This document shows, in pieces, positions 11,198 through 24,000 of a DNA stretch of 64,000 nucleotides (position 1 is the first letter of the stretch; every line of letters starts with the position of its first letter). Where the stretch lies: NCBI GenBank assembly GCA_027886185.1, contig WOAB01000878.1:1934001-1998000 (forward strand). Reading direction: 5' to 3'. Source of the DNA: Rheum nobile. Its lineage: Eukaryota > Streptophyta > Magnoliopsida > Caryophyllales > Polygonaceae. Position numbers and translations under genes: made by a program. Below the pieces are notes generated by a model. That model did not search any database. It had not been told where the DNA came from and was given only the letters and a program-made list of their open reading frames with translations.

Positions 11198-14100
11198 AAG
11201 ATCACAACTTGGAATTGTAGAGGGATTGGAAAAAAACCATTTGGACGGATATTGAAGCTTTCTGCAAAATAGAGAGGATTCAATTACTAGCATTGTTTGA
11301 AACCAGAACAAATAAAGAACCCAGTGAAAAATTATGGAGAAAAGCAGGTTTTGACAATTTTCATTGCATACCAGCAACTGGTTTTACAGGTGGTATTTGT
11401 ATCATGTGGAAATCTTATCAGCTTACAAATGAAATCCTTGAGATCGACCAAATTGACTTACGTTTTGTAAGCATTAAATACAAAAATCTTTGTACAAACA
11501 TTACTACTTTGTTGATCCTGACTTACGCCCCCCCAAATGAAGCAGGAAAGAATGAATTTTGGGAGGCCATTACTACATATATAAAAAATAGTGCGCATCC
11601 TTGTATCATTATGGGTGATCTAAACGAGATTCAAGACCACACAGAAAAAATGGGAGGTTTGACTCCAACACTAACAAAATTTGAGAGACTAAGACATTTC
11701 AAAAACGAATGCGAACTTCTGGATATTCCTAGCACTAGAAATACCTTTACTTGGAGAAAAAAACAAAACTGAAATAAATAACATCTATGAAAAACTTGAT
11801 AGAGTTCTCGTCCACCACCAGATTTTACAATGGTATCCTGACATCTGTACCAAAAACTATGCGTTTACAAGCTCTGATCATTGCCTTATCTCGATTGATC
11901 TTACAGCTTCCACACCTTTCAAAAATCAACCCTTTAAATTCGAAAAAAATTGGATGACAAGAAATAACTTCAGAAATGTTGTCAAACAAGCCTAGAGAAC
12001 AAATTTCCATGGATCGAGAATGTATGATCTTGTTTCTAAAACAAAGTTATTAAAAAAAACATGCAAAAACATGGAATAAAACTACATTTGGTAATGTTTT
12101 TTCCCAATTACAAAAATTAGAAAAAGAACTGTCAGATATCCAAGTGGAAATCTGTTCACAGTCAAATAATAACCTCATTAAAAAACAATTAACACTTATT
12201 GAGAAAAAGGAAAAGCTTCTAAGTTTTCAAAAAAAAATCTGGAACCAAAGAGCAAAAGTAAAACATATCAAATTCACGGACACAAATGCTAGCTACTTTC
12301 ATAGAATAGCAAGTGGAAGAAGGAATAGGAAAATTATCAAAGAAATTATAACACAAGAAGGAACTACTATCATTGGAGAAGAAAATATTAGGAATGAAAT
12401 CAGAAATGATTTTATTAAAAGATTCAAAATTGAAGAAATGAATGAAAATCTATTAAGGGATAACCTTGAATTAATCCAGGAAGAAGTATCAACAGAAGAT
12501 AATGAAAACCTAACTAAACATATCTCGAATGCAGAGATAAAGAAGGCTGTTTATGACATTGGCTCGGATAAATCCCCTGGACCAGATGGAATGACAGCAG
12601 AATTCTACCAAAAGTATTGGGATATTGTAGGTCCCTCGGTGATACAAGCCGTTAAGAGTTTCTTCCTTTCTGGGAATTTACTCAAACAGACCAACCACAC
12701 ATTTATATCCTTAATTCCAAAATATGATAATCCAAACTCCACAAATCATTATAGACCAATAAGTCTGTGTTCCACTATTTATAAAATTATATCAAAAATT
12801 ATGACAACAAGATTAAAAAAGACTATGGCAAAATTAATCCATCCACTACAAGGAGCCTTTATTGCTAATAGAGCCATACAAGACAACATATTAATAGCAC
12901 ATGAAATTTTTCACTCTTTCAAAGGAAAACAAGGAAATGAAGGCTTCATAGCCATTAAACTGGATATGGAAAAAGCTTATGATAGAGTCGAATGGATCTT
13001 CATTCTTAAAACCATGGAAAAATTCGGTTTTCATCAAAAGTTTATAAACAGGATCAAAGAATGCATAACAACTGTTTCCTTCTCGGTCCTTGTTAATAAT
13101 GGACCGACGGAAATCTTTTTACCTACAAGAGGACTTCGCCAAGGAGATCCCCTCTCCCCTTTCCTTTTTATTTTAGGATCTGGAATTTTGGCTCGAAAAC
13201 TTCAACAAGCCTCTAACAGACCTCGAAAACCTAACGGAATCCAAATTTGCAGGCAAGGAACCCGAATTCCTTTTTTGGCATTCGCGGATGATATCATGAT
13301 CTTCTCAAAAGCGAAAACAGAAAATTGCAAGGAAATTAAGGATATTGTTGATGAATATTGCAAAATCTCAGGAAATTAAGGATATTGTTGATAAACATTC
13401 ACAAGTTAGCTTTCCAAGTTACAAAGAAAGTTTCAAATATAAAAAAATACAAACGATCCAGGGAATTCTTACAATAACAAACATGACGTCACTTGAAAAA
13501 TACCTGGGGTGCCCTATCATAAATGGTAGAGTTAACTCAAATACCTTTGCGGACCTATTAACAAGCACACAAAAACAGCTGACAAAATGGAAAGAAAATT
13601 CCTTATCCCAAGCAGGACGAACAACCTTGATTAAAGCAAATCTGGCCTCCAGACCAAATTACCTAATGCAGAGCTTTATGCTGCCTACAAACACACACAA
13701 TGAACTTGACAAACTAAACAGGAGTTTCTTCTGGAACAAAGACCACAATTATAAACCTCTCATAGGCTGGGAAAAAATCTGCAAACCAACACATCAAGGA
13801 GGTCTAGGGCTACGTAAGTCTCGAGATATGAACAAAGCACTACAATTCAAATTACTCTGGAAAATCCTGGCAGAACCTAACAATTGCTGGGTTAAAATCA
13901 TAACAGAAAAATACCTAAAAACAAAACACCTTTTGCACTATGAAAAAACAGAAACTTGCTCATGGCAATGGTCGAAAATGATTGAAATCCTGGAGGATTT
14001 CAAAAAGGGACTTGTTTGGCAGGTCAGAAATGGGAGAACGATTAAATTTTGGACTGATAATTGGTTATCAAAAAGTCCCTTAAACAAAACCATCAATACA

Positions 14101-15345
14101 CAACAAATCCAGAATATTGATGCCTTGGTCGCAGATTTTATTATGCCAGATAAGACATGGAACAAAGAAAAAGTTAAACAACATGTACCGATTGATCTTT
14201 TTAGACTAATCACATCTACTCAAATCCCTGTTAATAACATTGAGGACATGATGTATTGGGAAGCTAGTAAAAGCGGATGGTTCTCAACCAAGTCTGCCAT
14301 GAACATGATTAATGAAAATAAACGATATACAGCCCATGACTCATCTTGGATAAGGAAACTATATACCTACCCAAAGGTAAAAAAAAATCTTTGGAAAATC
14401 ATAAAAAATGGACTTCTAACAAAAGCAAGACATGCTGAAAAAGGAGTTTCACTACCCCCTGACAGTATTTGATGTAGTGCACCAACTGAAGATACTAATC
14501 ACATCTTATTCCTTTGCACCCACACCATGAAAATCATTGAAAAAATTAATCCCCATACTCTTGGGATGATCAGATTAATAAACATTGGAAATAAAAAAAA
14601 TGTATGAATTGATTGAGGAAATCCGACAGAAGACAGATAAAACACAATTCTTAGAACTACTAACCTCTTGGTGGGGAATCTGGTTCTACAGAAACCAACA
14701 AAGCTTTGGAAATACAAACAACGATTGGGACCCTATTAAGGATATTCCTATTTACATCAAAAACCAAATCAATAATTGGAAACAAACAAATAAATGGAAC
14801 CCTGACTGCCTGAAAACAGAAAAACAGAAAAATAAGAATAATAGCAAAGACAATAAAGACGCCCAAAGAAAAAATGGAAAAAGCCACCAGACAACATTAT
14901 AAAAATTAATACGGATGGATCAACTAAGTCTAACGGAGAATCTAGTTATGGCTATATTTTCAGATATAGCAAAGGAGACCCCTTACTTATCTTTGGTGAA
15001 AAGTGTGGACTATCAACCCCATTAAAAACAGAAACCATTGCGTTCAGGAATGCTTTGCTTAAAGCGCACGGATTAGGCTTTAACAACATCGAAATTGAAT
15101 GTGATAACCTTACAATTGTTAACGTTCTGAACAAAATCTGGCATTGTTCTTGGGATATTGAAATCTTAATTTCTGATATCCTTTGTGTTTTACAACTGTT
15201 TTCTTCAGTATAGATTTTTCACGTCTTCCGAGATACTAATGTTGTTGCTGACCACATTGCGAAGCTGGCCCAGCAAAGTCTTTCGGAAGATTTTAGAGAT
15301 AATTTAGAACTTGTAGTTCTCATCCGCAAGGATGCTATAGACTGA
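11195..15345 (+). pseudogene. LINE ORF2: endonuclease, reverse transcriptase, zf-RVT, RNase H
   Basis: It starts at ATG 11195 (MKITTWNCRGIG) and shifts frame in an A-run near 11231-11237. The AP-endonuclease domain then runs to 11772 with ETRT, YAPPN and GDLNEI motifs. Another A-run shift follows, then SDHCL, a TAG at 11997-11999 and a further shift near 12050. The reverse transcriptase (12144-13379) has SPGPDG, RPISLC, KAYDRVEW, GLRQGDPLSPFLF and the catalytic FADD. A 40-bp tandem duplication (13331-13370 repeated from 13371) breaks its end. A zf-RVT region (to 14470) has an in-frame TGA. An RNase H domain of plant RVT_3 type follows at about 14901-15345, starting INTDGSTKSNG and holding ECDNLTIV and VADHIAKLA. 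Confidence 0.92.
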
Positions 15346-15411
15346 GAAACCGATCTTTTGTGGTTTCCGGTCTAATTCTTACTTTATCAAAAAAAAATGT
15401 AGATATGATCT

Positions 15412-16265
15412 TGCTTTTTAAAAAAAAAAGGTATATCAAATTTTGTAGTATGATTATGCTTTTAATAAATTAGCATGTTATTTTTTATTAAATGAAATAA
15501 GATTATATATGATTTGTTACCTAGTTATAATATAATATCTATGTTATAATTCATATTATCATAATCTAAAATTATTTTCTAAAATAATAATTGACTAAGG
15601 CCAGTGTCCCCATTATTAAATCACATCAACTATGACATGTTTTGTTTCGACAATCTGTCACATGAGGTATCTAATATATTTTTATAATACAATATTTATG
15701 TACATTCTATTATATCAATTATTTTTTGTATTTCATTTCAAAAATATGATTTTATAACTTATATAATATAAATATTTGATAATACATGATTAAAAAAATT
15801 CTAAGGAAAGTTATATAACTAAAGATATGATTATGCCGTACAATTTTATACTCTAATATCAATATATTTAATTATTTTAACTATAAAGATTAATTTGAAT
15901 TAATAATTAATATCAAATATAATATATATGACGTGAAAATTTGTGTAAGGCACGAGATTTATGCTAATTAGTATATAAATACAATTTATGGAGGACCTGT
16001 GTTTGGAGTTTGTCAGAATATGATAGTTAGTGAGCATGACGTGATGCCTGACATTTCAAATGGCTAATAATGTTTATGTCATGGGGTCTCTTTACATGCA
16101 TATTTATATAACATACTTATATTATAATTTTATATATATTGTCACTCACTACATACATATATTTATATCAATTACATATTATATTCTGTATAAAAAATTA
16201 TGTCTAAATGTGAAAATAATAAACAAATCATTTCACTGATATTAAGTCAGTAAATGACCAATGTT
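15412..16265. other. AT-rich continuation of the LINE target region
   Basis: No gene is visible. The sequence continues the repeat interrupted by the LINE. The string gacatttcaaatgg near 16047-16060 recurs near 63921-63934, matching the relationship seen on the LINE's left side. Confidence 0.5.
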
Positions 16266-16435
16266 CATTTGATCCAGTGGTTTGGCATTGGACTACCTTT
16301 AGCGTTCATTTAGAAGTTTCGATTCCTGCTATATGAAGATGTTGATGTTGGGAGGGGTCTAGCCTTCGTGAACCAACTATAACCTAGTGGAGACGTAGAA
16401 CGGCTCTAGCTAATCGAACTAAACAGTCAAAACCC
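16266..16435 (+). mobile_element. tRNA-derived SINE-like sequence
   Basis: A box-A-like gatccagtggtttggc (16271-16286) and a box-B-like gtttcgattcc (16316-16326) are about 45 bases apart, the spacing of a tRNA-type pol III promoter. About 100 bases of unrelated body follow, ending in an A-rich stretch near 16430-16455. No clear target duplication was found. Confidence 0.45.
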
Positions 16436-16489
16436 ATAAAAATAAATGGAAAATGTTCAAGTGAGAAAGATTAATATGGTGAAAAATGA

Positions 16490-19400
16490 GAATAAAAAAC
16501 GGTATGACCATTTTTATAAAAAAAAACTCCAAAGACGCGCACGCACAGGATATGACATGTGCATATGTTTTGGCCTGTATGCGCATAGGTTTTGGCCTGT
16601 ATGTGCATGAATTTTGACTTGTATGTGCATCTAAATTCAACTTGTATGTATCGTTTTCTGGGTTAATGTAACACCCCCAAATCTTAACCCATTTGAAAAG
16701 GTATTACCGCCAGTGACCCCAGTGTTCCTTACCGAGATCACCCAAGGCTTTACCGGATTAAATACAATTTAAGGCATACAATGATACATAATGATCAAAG
16801 TATCCAAATCAAAACATCAATCAAATGAAACATGAGTTACGGGATTACAACCCAATCCCGAATAGGTCAAACACAGAGTTCAAACAAAGTACAGCGGAAG
16901 ACAAATAAAAGATTTTACAAACGGGGTTGTGATCGTGATGATCACCTGCCCAAGGATCTCAACCTGATTAAAAGCAATTATTAAAACATCCAAAAACAAC
17001 CGTCGTCATCATAGTCAATCTAGTCTCCTCAAATCTTCACTCTATCTGATGTGCCGAATCGAACGGATGACACCAGCCAATCATGCAAGGAAAAACATTG
17101 GTTGGTTAGTCTAACTGAATAGACTAGCAAGGGTACAAAGCAGACTGGTTCGAAGCAGTCATATTAGGTTAGACTCATCGCTTCTCGGATAATAACCGAT
17201 AACGGTAGTCAACCATCATATTCCTATTGGAATAAACAAGAGGTATGCACAAGAGAAGATTCTGGAAGACTGAATCTTCACAGAAATCGACTCGAAAGAA
17301 GACTCCAACGGAAGTGAGTCTTTAAGGAAGAAATGACAAATCTGGAATATTACAGAATCATTCAACAATGATTTAAAAGTTGACTGAGATGCTTCGGTTC
17401 ACGACCAACCTCATCGCCTACAGCGAATCCAGATTGGAAAGAGAACGTACTACATTCAAGTCTAGATCTTACAGAACCATATAACGATTTAAAAACTGAC
17501 TAAGATGTTTCGGTTCACGACCAACCTCATCGCTTACCACGAATCCAGATTGGAAAGAGAACGTACTCTGATCAAAGTCGAGACGAGTTTTCCTAGCTGC
17601 ACTATAACTTAGCTGCACTACTCGCCCAAGGTATATTAATCATGTGCACTCGGGCACTTATCTTATTTAATTCCAAAACGAGCATTACGTTATAAGCTTT
17701 TACATCTCCACACAAGAGATATCGGATCTCCTCACAAGAGATATCGGATCTCCTCACAAGAGATATCGGATCTCCTCACAAGAGATATCAGATCTCCTCA
17801 CAAGAGATATCGAAGGGATGAACCCTGGAAGATTTGGCACTAGCGAAGTGCGCCTACCCTGTGAAAGGGTATGGTCATGACCAAAGAGAAAGTACTGGGG
17901 ACGAACCACCAAGTACCAGTTATAAAGAAACAGCTAAACCCCTTCAAGGTACATAGCGTTCCTAGCCACTAGTGCTAACTAAACAGTACAGCACAACAAC
18001 GGTTACTGGATAAATCCACATAAAGGCCCGAAAGGCGATCACAGATAATAGCGTTGTTCTAACAGATATACAACCTATTATATGATTTTCAAAACAGTTT
18101 AACAAAACCGTTTCCAGACAAACAGAATATTCATTCCAAATTAATTACTCAGATAAACTACTGATAATTAATGTAAATATGGAACGAATGAGCAAGAGCG
18201 AACCGCCACTTGCCTTAATCCGCAGAATAGTCTAACGACGTCAACTGGATTCCGGGCTCGACACGGTATAGTTCCGACAGTACAACGACCTTTGAGTTGA
18301 CCCATAAAAGGAACCCTAAGTTAGATTCGATATAAACAGTACGAATCTAAACACGGCGAAAGAACACGAAAGGAAAGACGCCACGACGACAACCAACCAA
18401 GCCAAAGCCACGAAGGCGTTCTGGGCTCTGGCGGTGGTCGCCGTTCTTGGCGGCGGTCGCCGTATTCATCACGGCGGTCACCGTGAAGAATACGGCGGTC
18501 GCCGTGAAGAACACGGCCGACTGAAACGAGAGAAATCTCACCCCAACACAAGCGGTTCGGCCTCTCTCGACTTGCTTTGGCTTCTAACCTCCAAGGCTAA
18601 CCAAAAGCTTCACAAAGGCACTCTGGAAACACACCACAACACCTCCGGCGAGCACAAGAAAACCGACGAAACTCAACTCACTTTGAGGGAGAATTTTGGC
18701 AGCGATTCGGGGTTGTAGATGACCCAAAACCCATGCCCAAGCTCCTCTATATATAGGCAAACCCCAAGGAGTACCCAGCAAACCCTAAGACGCGGCAAAC
18801 GACGCAACGGCGCGCCTCGAACGACGCCGGCGACCGACGGGCAAAGCCCACTGGACAATCACGGCGGTCGCCGTGATTTTGCCTGCGGCGGGCACGCGGT
18901 GGTCGCCGTAAATGCAGCGGTCGCCGTCGCTAGGCCTGTCGCGGCCAGCTAGAAGCTGACACGCTGACTTCTTGGGCCCAACCACGGCGGTCGCCGTTTC
19001 CCCCTTTTCCCGCCCATTCAGCTTTGAACGAACCTGACGTTAAACCGTGATAAAAATTATCGTACGCGAATGACAATTAAACTCCAAGGCATGATGTCTG
19101 TATATTATTTCACTGAGAAAAATCTTACAGATACAGAGCACATTACAGAATGTCTCAAGCTACCTGAATTAAATCTGACGTACACAACGGGTACTCGGGA
19201 AAATTCTATAATTCCCAGAATAACCTTACAAAAATACGGGGTATCACAGTTAAAATGTGCATCGGTTTTGAATTGTATGTGCATTCCTTTTAAATTGTAT
19301 GTCTTTCTACTTGTATGTGCATGTGATTTATACTAGGTGTGCATGAGTTTCCATTTACATATCTTCTAGAAATAAAAAATATATGTGACTTTGTGTAAGT

Positions 19401-19812
19401 GAAAAAAAATCATGCACATACAAACAAAAACTTATCCACTTCTTGGAATGTGTACAAGTTTGTGCATGTATGTGCATATATTTTGACTGTATGTGTGGCT
19501 TTGTGTAAGTGAAAACTCATGCACACACATGCAAAAACTTAAGCACTTCTTTAAATGTGCACAAGTTCGTGTTTTATTTGACTTTATGTGGATGAGTTAC
19601 AAAATGCACAAATTTTGCTTGTATGTGCATAAAAATAAGTCTGTATATGCATGATTTTTGTGTTGTATGTCCAAAGATGCGACTTTTGTACTAGCTAGCG
19701 AATAAAAAAGTATGCGCACGCGTCTGTCCGTATTTCCCCCTAAAATGTGCTTTAAAAAAACGGTTGTGCCGAATTATTCTATTTTTTTACTTTTTAAATC
19801 TAGACCTTTAGT
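16490..19812. mobile_element. TGTGCAT-array element, copy 2, split by a solo LTR
   Basis: Left units (16555-16660) read gacatgtgcatatg, ggcctgtatgcgcatagg and acttgtatgtgcatc. Right units (19254-19690) switch orientation midway. The right terminus aatctagacctttag resembles the copy-1 end aatcctagcctttag, and gacgcgcacgca (left) pairs with tgcgcacgcgtc (right). Taking out 16667-19248 joins the two halves. It has no coding capacity of its own. Confidence 0.5.
16667..19248 (-). repeat. Solo LTR of a gypsy-type element, 5-bp TSD
   Basis: On the minus strand it begins TGTGATACCCCG and ends GGGGGTGTTACA. The perfect 5-bp repeat gttaa flanks it (16662-16666 and 19249-19253), proving a single LTR left after recombination. 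It is 2582 bp and related to the LTRs at 32387-35481 and 50303-52458, sharing for example the inverted form of gatgacaccagccaa at 17066-17080. A TATA box lies at about 18750-18758 (minus). The dyad ACGGCGGTCGCCGT occurs on both sides of it (18492, 18861, 18983). Four tandem copies of a ctcacaagagatatcggat unit sit at about 17711-17810. Confidence 0.9.
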
Positions 19813-20347
19813 TTTCCTGGATCAAATAGTCTTGTGGAGGTATAAGTTATTCAATCAAATTTATATTTAATTGTTGATATTATTTAAAGTGTTGGGCCAA
19901 AAGGAAAAAGCTCACTAGGGCAAAAAGTTGATCAAGAGGTTTTCAGGTATAAAAGACGCATATAAGAGGTAACCTAAAACCCTAGCCTTTATAATTCTCA
20001 TTCATTATCTTCTCTTTCAAGAAAACCCTAGCCATCATGAGTGAATTATCTACATATCAGATTTGACCTGAGTGTTGGAGGGGCCTTAGAGGAAATCCCG
20101 ACCCTCCCTTTGATCGTTTTTCCTTGCAGATCCGGTTCACTGATCAAGTTCTAAAAAGATCTATTATCGTCGGTTCTCTTAATCGTTACAATACAAAAAT
20201 ATACTACCACAAACTTATATTCATTATTTTTTATCATCCTAGACCCCAATCTCACCATATCTGAATCCAAATAAATATATAAATACTAATAAGCCATTAA
20301 ACTATAAAAGGCTACTAGTTTACTTCAGCGCTTCCAGAGGCTGAAAG
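19813..20347 (+). repeat. Probable gypsy LTR remnant with TATA box
   Basis: The stretch has ggtataaaagacgc (about 19947-19960), a run of aaccctag and, downstream, ttgacctgagtgttggaggg and ccttgcagatccgg. This layout resembles the R/U5 part of Tat-type gypsy LTRs and parallels the LTR at 956-1729. No ends, PBS or coding sequence could be defined. Confidence 0.4.
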
Positions 20348-20470
20348 TAGGGGTGTTTGTATTACGCATTATGTGGTATTATAATGTCAAAAACAGGAAT
20401 TATAATGTCATTTTTGACATTATAATGTCTGATTTTGACATTATAATGCGTAATCCAAACACACCCCTAG
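20348..20470. mobile_element. Small fold-back MITE
   Basis: The ends taggggtgtttg and caaacacaccccta are inverted. The next bases attacgcattat and cattataatgcgtaat are also inverted, so about 45 bp pair at each side of a 123-bp unit. The interior has three further attataatgtca/tgacattataat dyads. No target duplication longer than TA/TAG is evident, so the superfamily stays open. Confidence 0.65.
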
Positions 20471-20573
20471 GTCCGTAGACACTAAAACGGTTGGGCCTTT
20501 AACCTATTCGATGTACCTGGACGGTATTTGGGCCGTCAAGTCATCTATTTCTCGTTCTTCTTCATTTTAAAAA

Positions 20574-20990
20574 GGCCGATAAACCGCGCAGTCGATTTTT
20601 TTTAGCCGCGCACTTCCTCCTGGGCGGCTCTACATGCCGCCCAGAATACCCTTCCAAAAACCCGGTTTGCACATGGGCGGCACCTAATGCCGCCCATGCA
20701 AACCGGTTTTTTATGAACCCGAATTGTACCTGGGCGGCACATATTGCCGCCCAGATTTTTAGGTTTTTGTAGAACCCGGTTTTGTAATTTAATTTATTTA
20801 TTTTAAAATAAAAAATATGGTTTTCTGGAAACCGGTTTAAAACTCGGCGGCACGGTAAGCCGCCAAGTGTAAACCCAAAATTGTGGGCGGCACAGCTTCC
20901 CGCCAAAGGGCGAATTTGAAATTGAAACGTGGGCGGCACATCTTGCCGCCCAGGGTCGTCTTCTCGGCGTTAGTAAAAGCCGCCCAGGGT
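20574..20990. repeat. Left terminal repeat and dyad cluster of the MULE
   Basis: After the outer inverted repeat, dyads of the form GGGCGGCAC-N5-TGCCGCCC occur near 20632, 20674, 20731, 20847, 20885 and 20932, some with one decayed arm. Each could form a short hairpin or bind a dimer. They sit upstream of the PMD start at 21031. Confidence 0.8.
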
Positions 20991-21030
20991 CGTCTTCTCC
21001 GATCGCGATTTCCAGAGTTCGAGAGCGAAA

Positions 21031-24000
21031 ATGGATCCCGGTGGCGAATTTTCGGTTGACGACATATGGGAGTTCTTGGCGGAGGAAGAACGGACGGAAA
21101 ATCAGATGGCTGCGGCAGGAGTTCTTGGCGGAGACGGCGGCGATGTACCAGAATCGACGGCCGATTCGACGTTGGCGGCGGCGGCGTCGGCGGCGGCCAA
21201 TCTCTGTTTGACGGGGGGCAGCAGCGACGAGGCGTTGGAGGAGGCGAGGCTGGGGGAGAGGGGTGGCGACGCGGCGGAGGAGGCGGCTGAAGCAAGGGAT
21301 GCGGTGGAGGAAGCGAGGCTGGCGGAGGAAGGAGGCGAAGCAGGGGCCGAGGAGGGAGGCGAGGCTGGGCTGCACAGCGTGCCGCCCACTATGGAGGAAT
21401 CTGGGCCGCTCGTGGTGCCGCCCATAACCGATGTCGAGGAGGGCGATATTGGGGGGTTTTTGGGCGAGGAGGGCGATATTGCGGCGGAGAATGCCTTTGA
21501 CGTCGCGTGCGCGGTTGCTCATCAAGCTATGTCAGACTTGGGTGAAATTTCCGTTCGCCAAAAGCGAAAATATGAACGGAGGCCAACTGAAAAGGTATGG
21601 TATTTTTTAAATTTGTAATCGTTAAATCTAATTTATTTAATTAAATTGTTACTGCACTTGTAGATTTATATATACTTGGATTTTAGATTATTAAATCATT
21701 ATCTGATAAAAAATAGTATAGGTAATAAACTCAATTATAGTGTTAAATAATATTAAATATATCATTGTAATGAAAATTTAATATATTATTTTGTTTGTAA
21801 GAAAATAAAATTTAATATATTATTTTATTGTATTTAATCATTATAAAAAATAGTATAGGTAAATCGCGATAATTATACTGTAATATTAAATATGTCATTG
21901 TTATGAAAATTTTAATATATTGATTTTGTTTGTAAGAAAACAATTTTCTATATTTTTTATGCGAAAATAGGAAGTTTTGGGTAAGATCGCACGGTCCGAT
22001 CGAGATAGTCGCCCTACTACTGCATCTGCTCGCAAGAGGAGGGTTGGAGGTGTATTGCAGGGCCATAGTGAGGCCGATAGTGAGGGCGCTAGTGAGGACG
22101 ATGTTGGTCCCGTCCGCTCAGTTGAGGACGTGATTATGGAGGACCCACCTCAGCAGTTACATCAGGAGGACCCACATCTTGATGACTCACCTCAGCAGCG
22201 GCTATCTCTGGAGGAGTCACATGAGCAGCATGTCCCATCTCCGTGTGAGGCATCTCAGCAGACCCCGTCTCAGCCTGAGCCAGCCACACAGGAGACTCAG
22301 TATGGCCCATGTCCATCTCAGCTACCCCATCTCCACATCATGAGCCATCTCAGCATGCCCCGTCTCAGTCTGAGCCAGCCACACAGGCCCCATCTCCGCA
22401 TGAGCCAGCTGAGCAGCTTGTATCTTTGTTGAGGAACTTTGATACGCACATTGCAGAGCTGATATGGACGAAGGCGTCGTTGGACCCACCCGAGGACGTT
22501 GTTAGGAGTTTGAGGGTTCAGACACGCCCTATGCAGTTTGCATTTTGGAGGGATCGTATTCCTAGAGGGGTCCATGTGGAGGGTTCCTGGTTTTGGATTG
22601 CACAGCAGACGGGGTTGACAGGTTTACTTGATTTGCAGTTCGGCAATGTTGATCACCACCTCATTTCAGCATTCGTTGAGAGATGGCATCCAGAGACGAA
22701 CACCTTTCACTTTCCTTGGGGCGAGATAGCTCCTACTCTACATGACGTGCTGATGATTTTAGGGCTGCCGATCGAGGGATTTGAGGTGACGTCACCATGG
22801 ACCGGTCATGATAGGGAGATGGCGGAGTGTGAGGCTTTGTTCGGCTATTTGTTTGGGATAGATTCGGACTACGGCTATGATGAGGATGATGCTGACATGG
22901 TCCGCGACCTTAGGAAGGGTTGGGTCAAGCAATTCCAGCTTGGGAGGCATGTGATGCGGATGATTGAGGAGGGTGCCTACCCAGAGGATATAGCAGCCGG
23001 TTTCTTATGGCACGCCATGTCGGCTAGCATCTTCGTTGACAAGTCAACGAACGAGCTGAAGACCACACTGCTACCTCTTTTTGTGGACTGGGAGCGTGTT
23101 GTTCATACTGCTTGGGGTACCGGGGTTCTGGCTCTCCTTTATAGGAACCTCAGAGAGGGTTCTCGGCGCGGAGCTGCACAGTTCGCCGGCTGCGCACGTC
23201 TTTTGGAGGTAGTCCTTTAATATAGTTAAATTATAATTTAGATTATTAATATACATTATTGAATTGTTTATAACTAATGGTTTTCTTTCTCTGTACGCAG
23301 GTTTGGATTTGGACGTACTTTGTATACTTTCCGGGCAACCCTAACCTCAAGGAAGGTGCGGACGACGACCTCCGATGCGCTGGACGATACTGCATTGGCC
23401 GGACACCTCTCCGGTCCTCCCGTGACCAGTCACACTACAGACGAATTCTGGACGGGTATAGGCCAGAGGATGTACGTATTGTTTTTCAATTTTAATTTAC
23501 AGTAAGATAGCTTAATGAATTAATTTATGGTCCATCGTGTTTTGTTAATTGCAGATACGGTGGATGCCGTACGAGGGTCTTGATTTTCGAGGTCGTCACA
23601 GGTCCTCCACTTATCGAGGGATTATTCGTTTTCTCGGTGTAGAGGAGCCATACATGCCAGATCGGCTTACACGCCAGTTCGGTTATCGACAGAGCAGGCC
23701 GATGGATATCATTGAGCCTCTGGTTACAGTTCGTCCTCCTGATTTCAAGGGGACGAGGCAATACCAGTTGCACTTTGACCCGCGTTGGCACAGGTGGGAC
23801 CAGCGTGAGCATCATCTTTGCCCCCACATCTTGGCGAGTCCTCCTGCGACGATGGCTTGGGATGTCCACGACGCATACCTGGACTGGTATCTACAGGTGT
23901 CGCATCCTTACGTGAGTCCGCATGCGCCAGTCCAGCCTCGTATCAGTAGAGGACCACCTCCGGTTATCAACTTGCAAAGGGTATGTTTTTTTCCCATTTT

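Larger units (their letters stand above)
7475..15395 (+). mobile_element. Full-length L1-clade LINE, inactivated
   Basis: The element is bracketed by a perfect 16-bp direct repeat, aatgtagatatgatct, at 7459-7474 and 15396-15411, and ends in an A-run. The order is a 5' UTR of about 840 bp, ORF1 (8316-9833), an AT-rich middle (9834-11194), and ORF2 with endonuclease, reverse transcriptase, zf-RVT and RNase H (11195-15345). A long target duplication plus a complete 5' region shows a full-length insertion by target-primed reverse transcription. Stops and frameshifts in both frames make it non-functional. Confidence 0.93.

Noticed and set aside
17711..17815. Regular short repeats as a CRISPR array
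   Set aside because: They are head-to-tail units of about 25 bp without unique spacers, inside a plant LTR.
18321..18985. Several short overlapping frames with GDRR or GGHR repeats
   Set aside because: They come from the repeated GGCGGTCGCCGT dyads of the solo LTR.
21066..21425. Gly-rich and Ser/Ala-rich frames on both strands
   Set aside because: They are shadows of PMD exon 1, which has strong GC-rich codon bias in the true frame.
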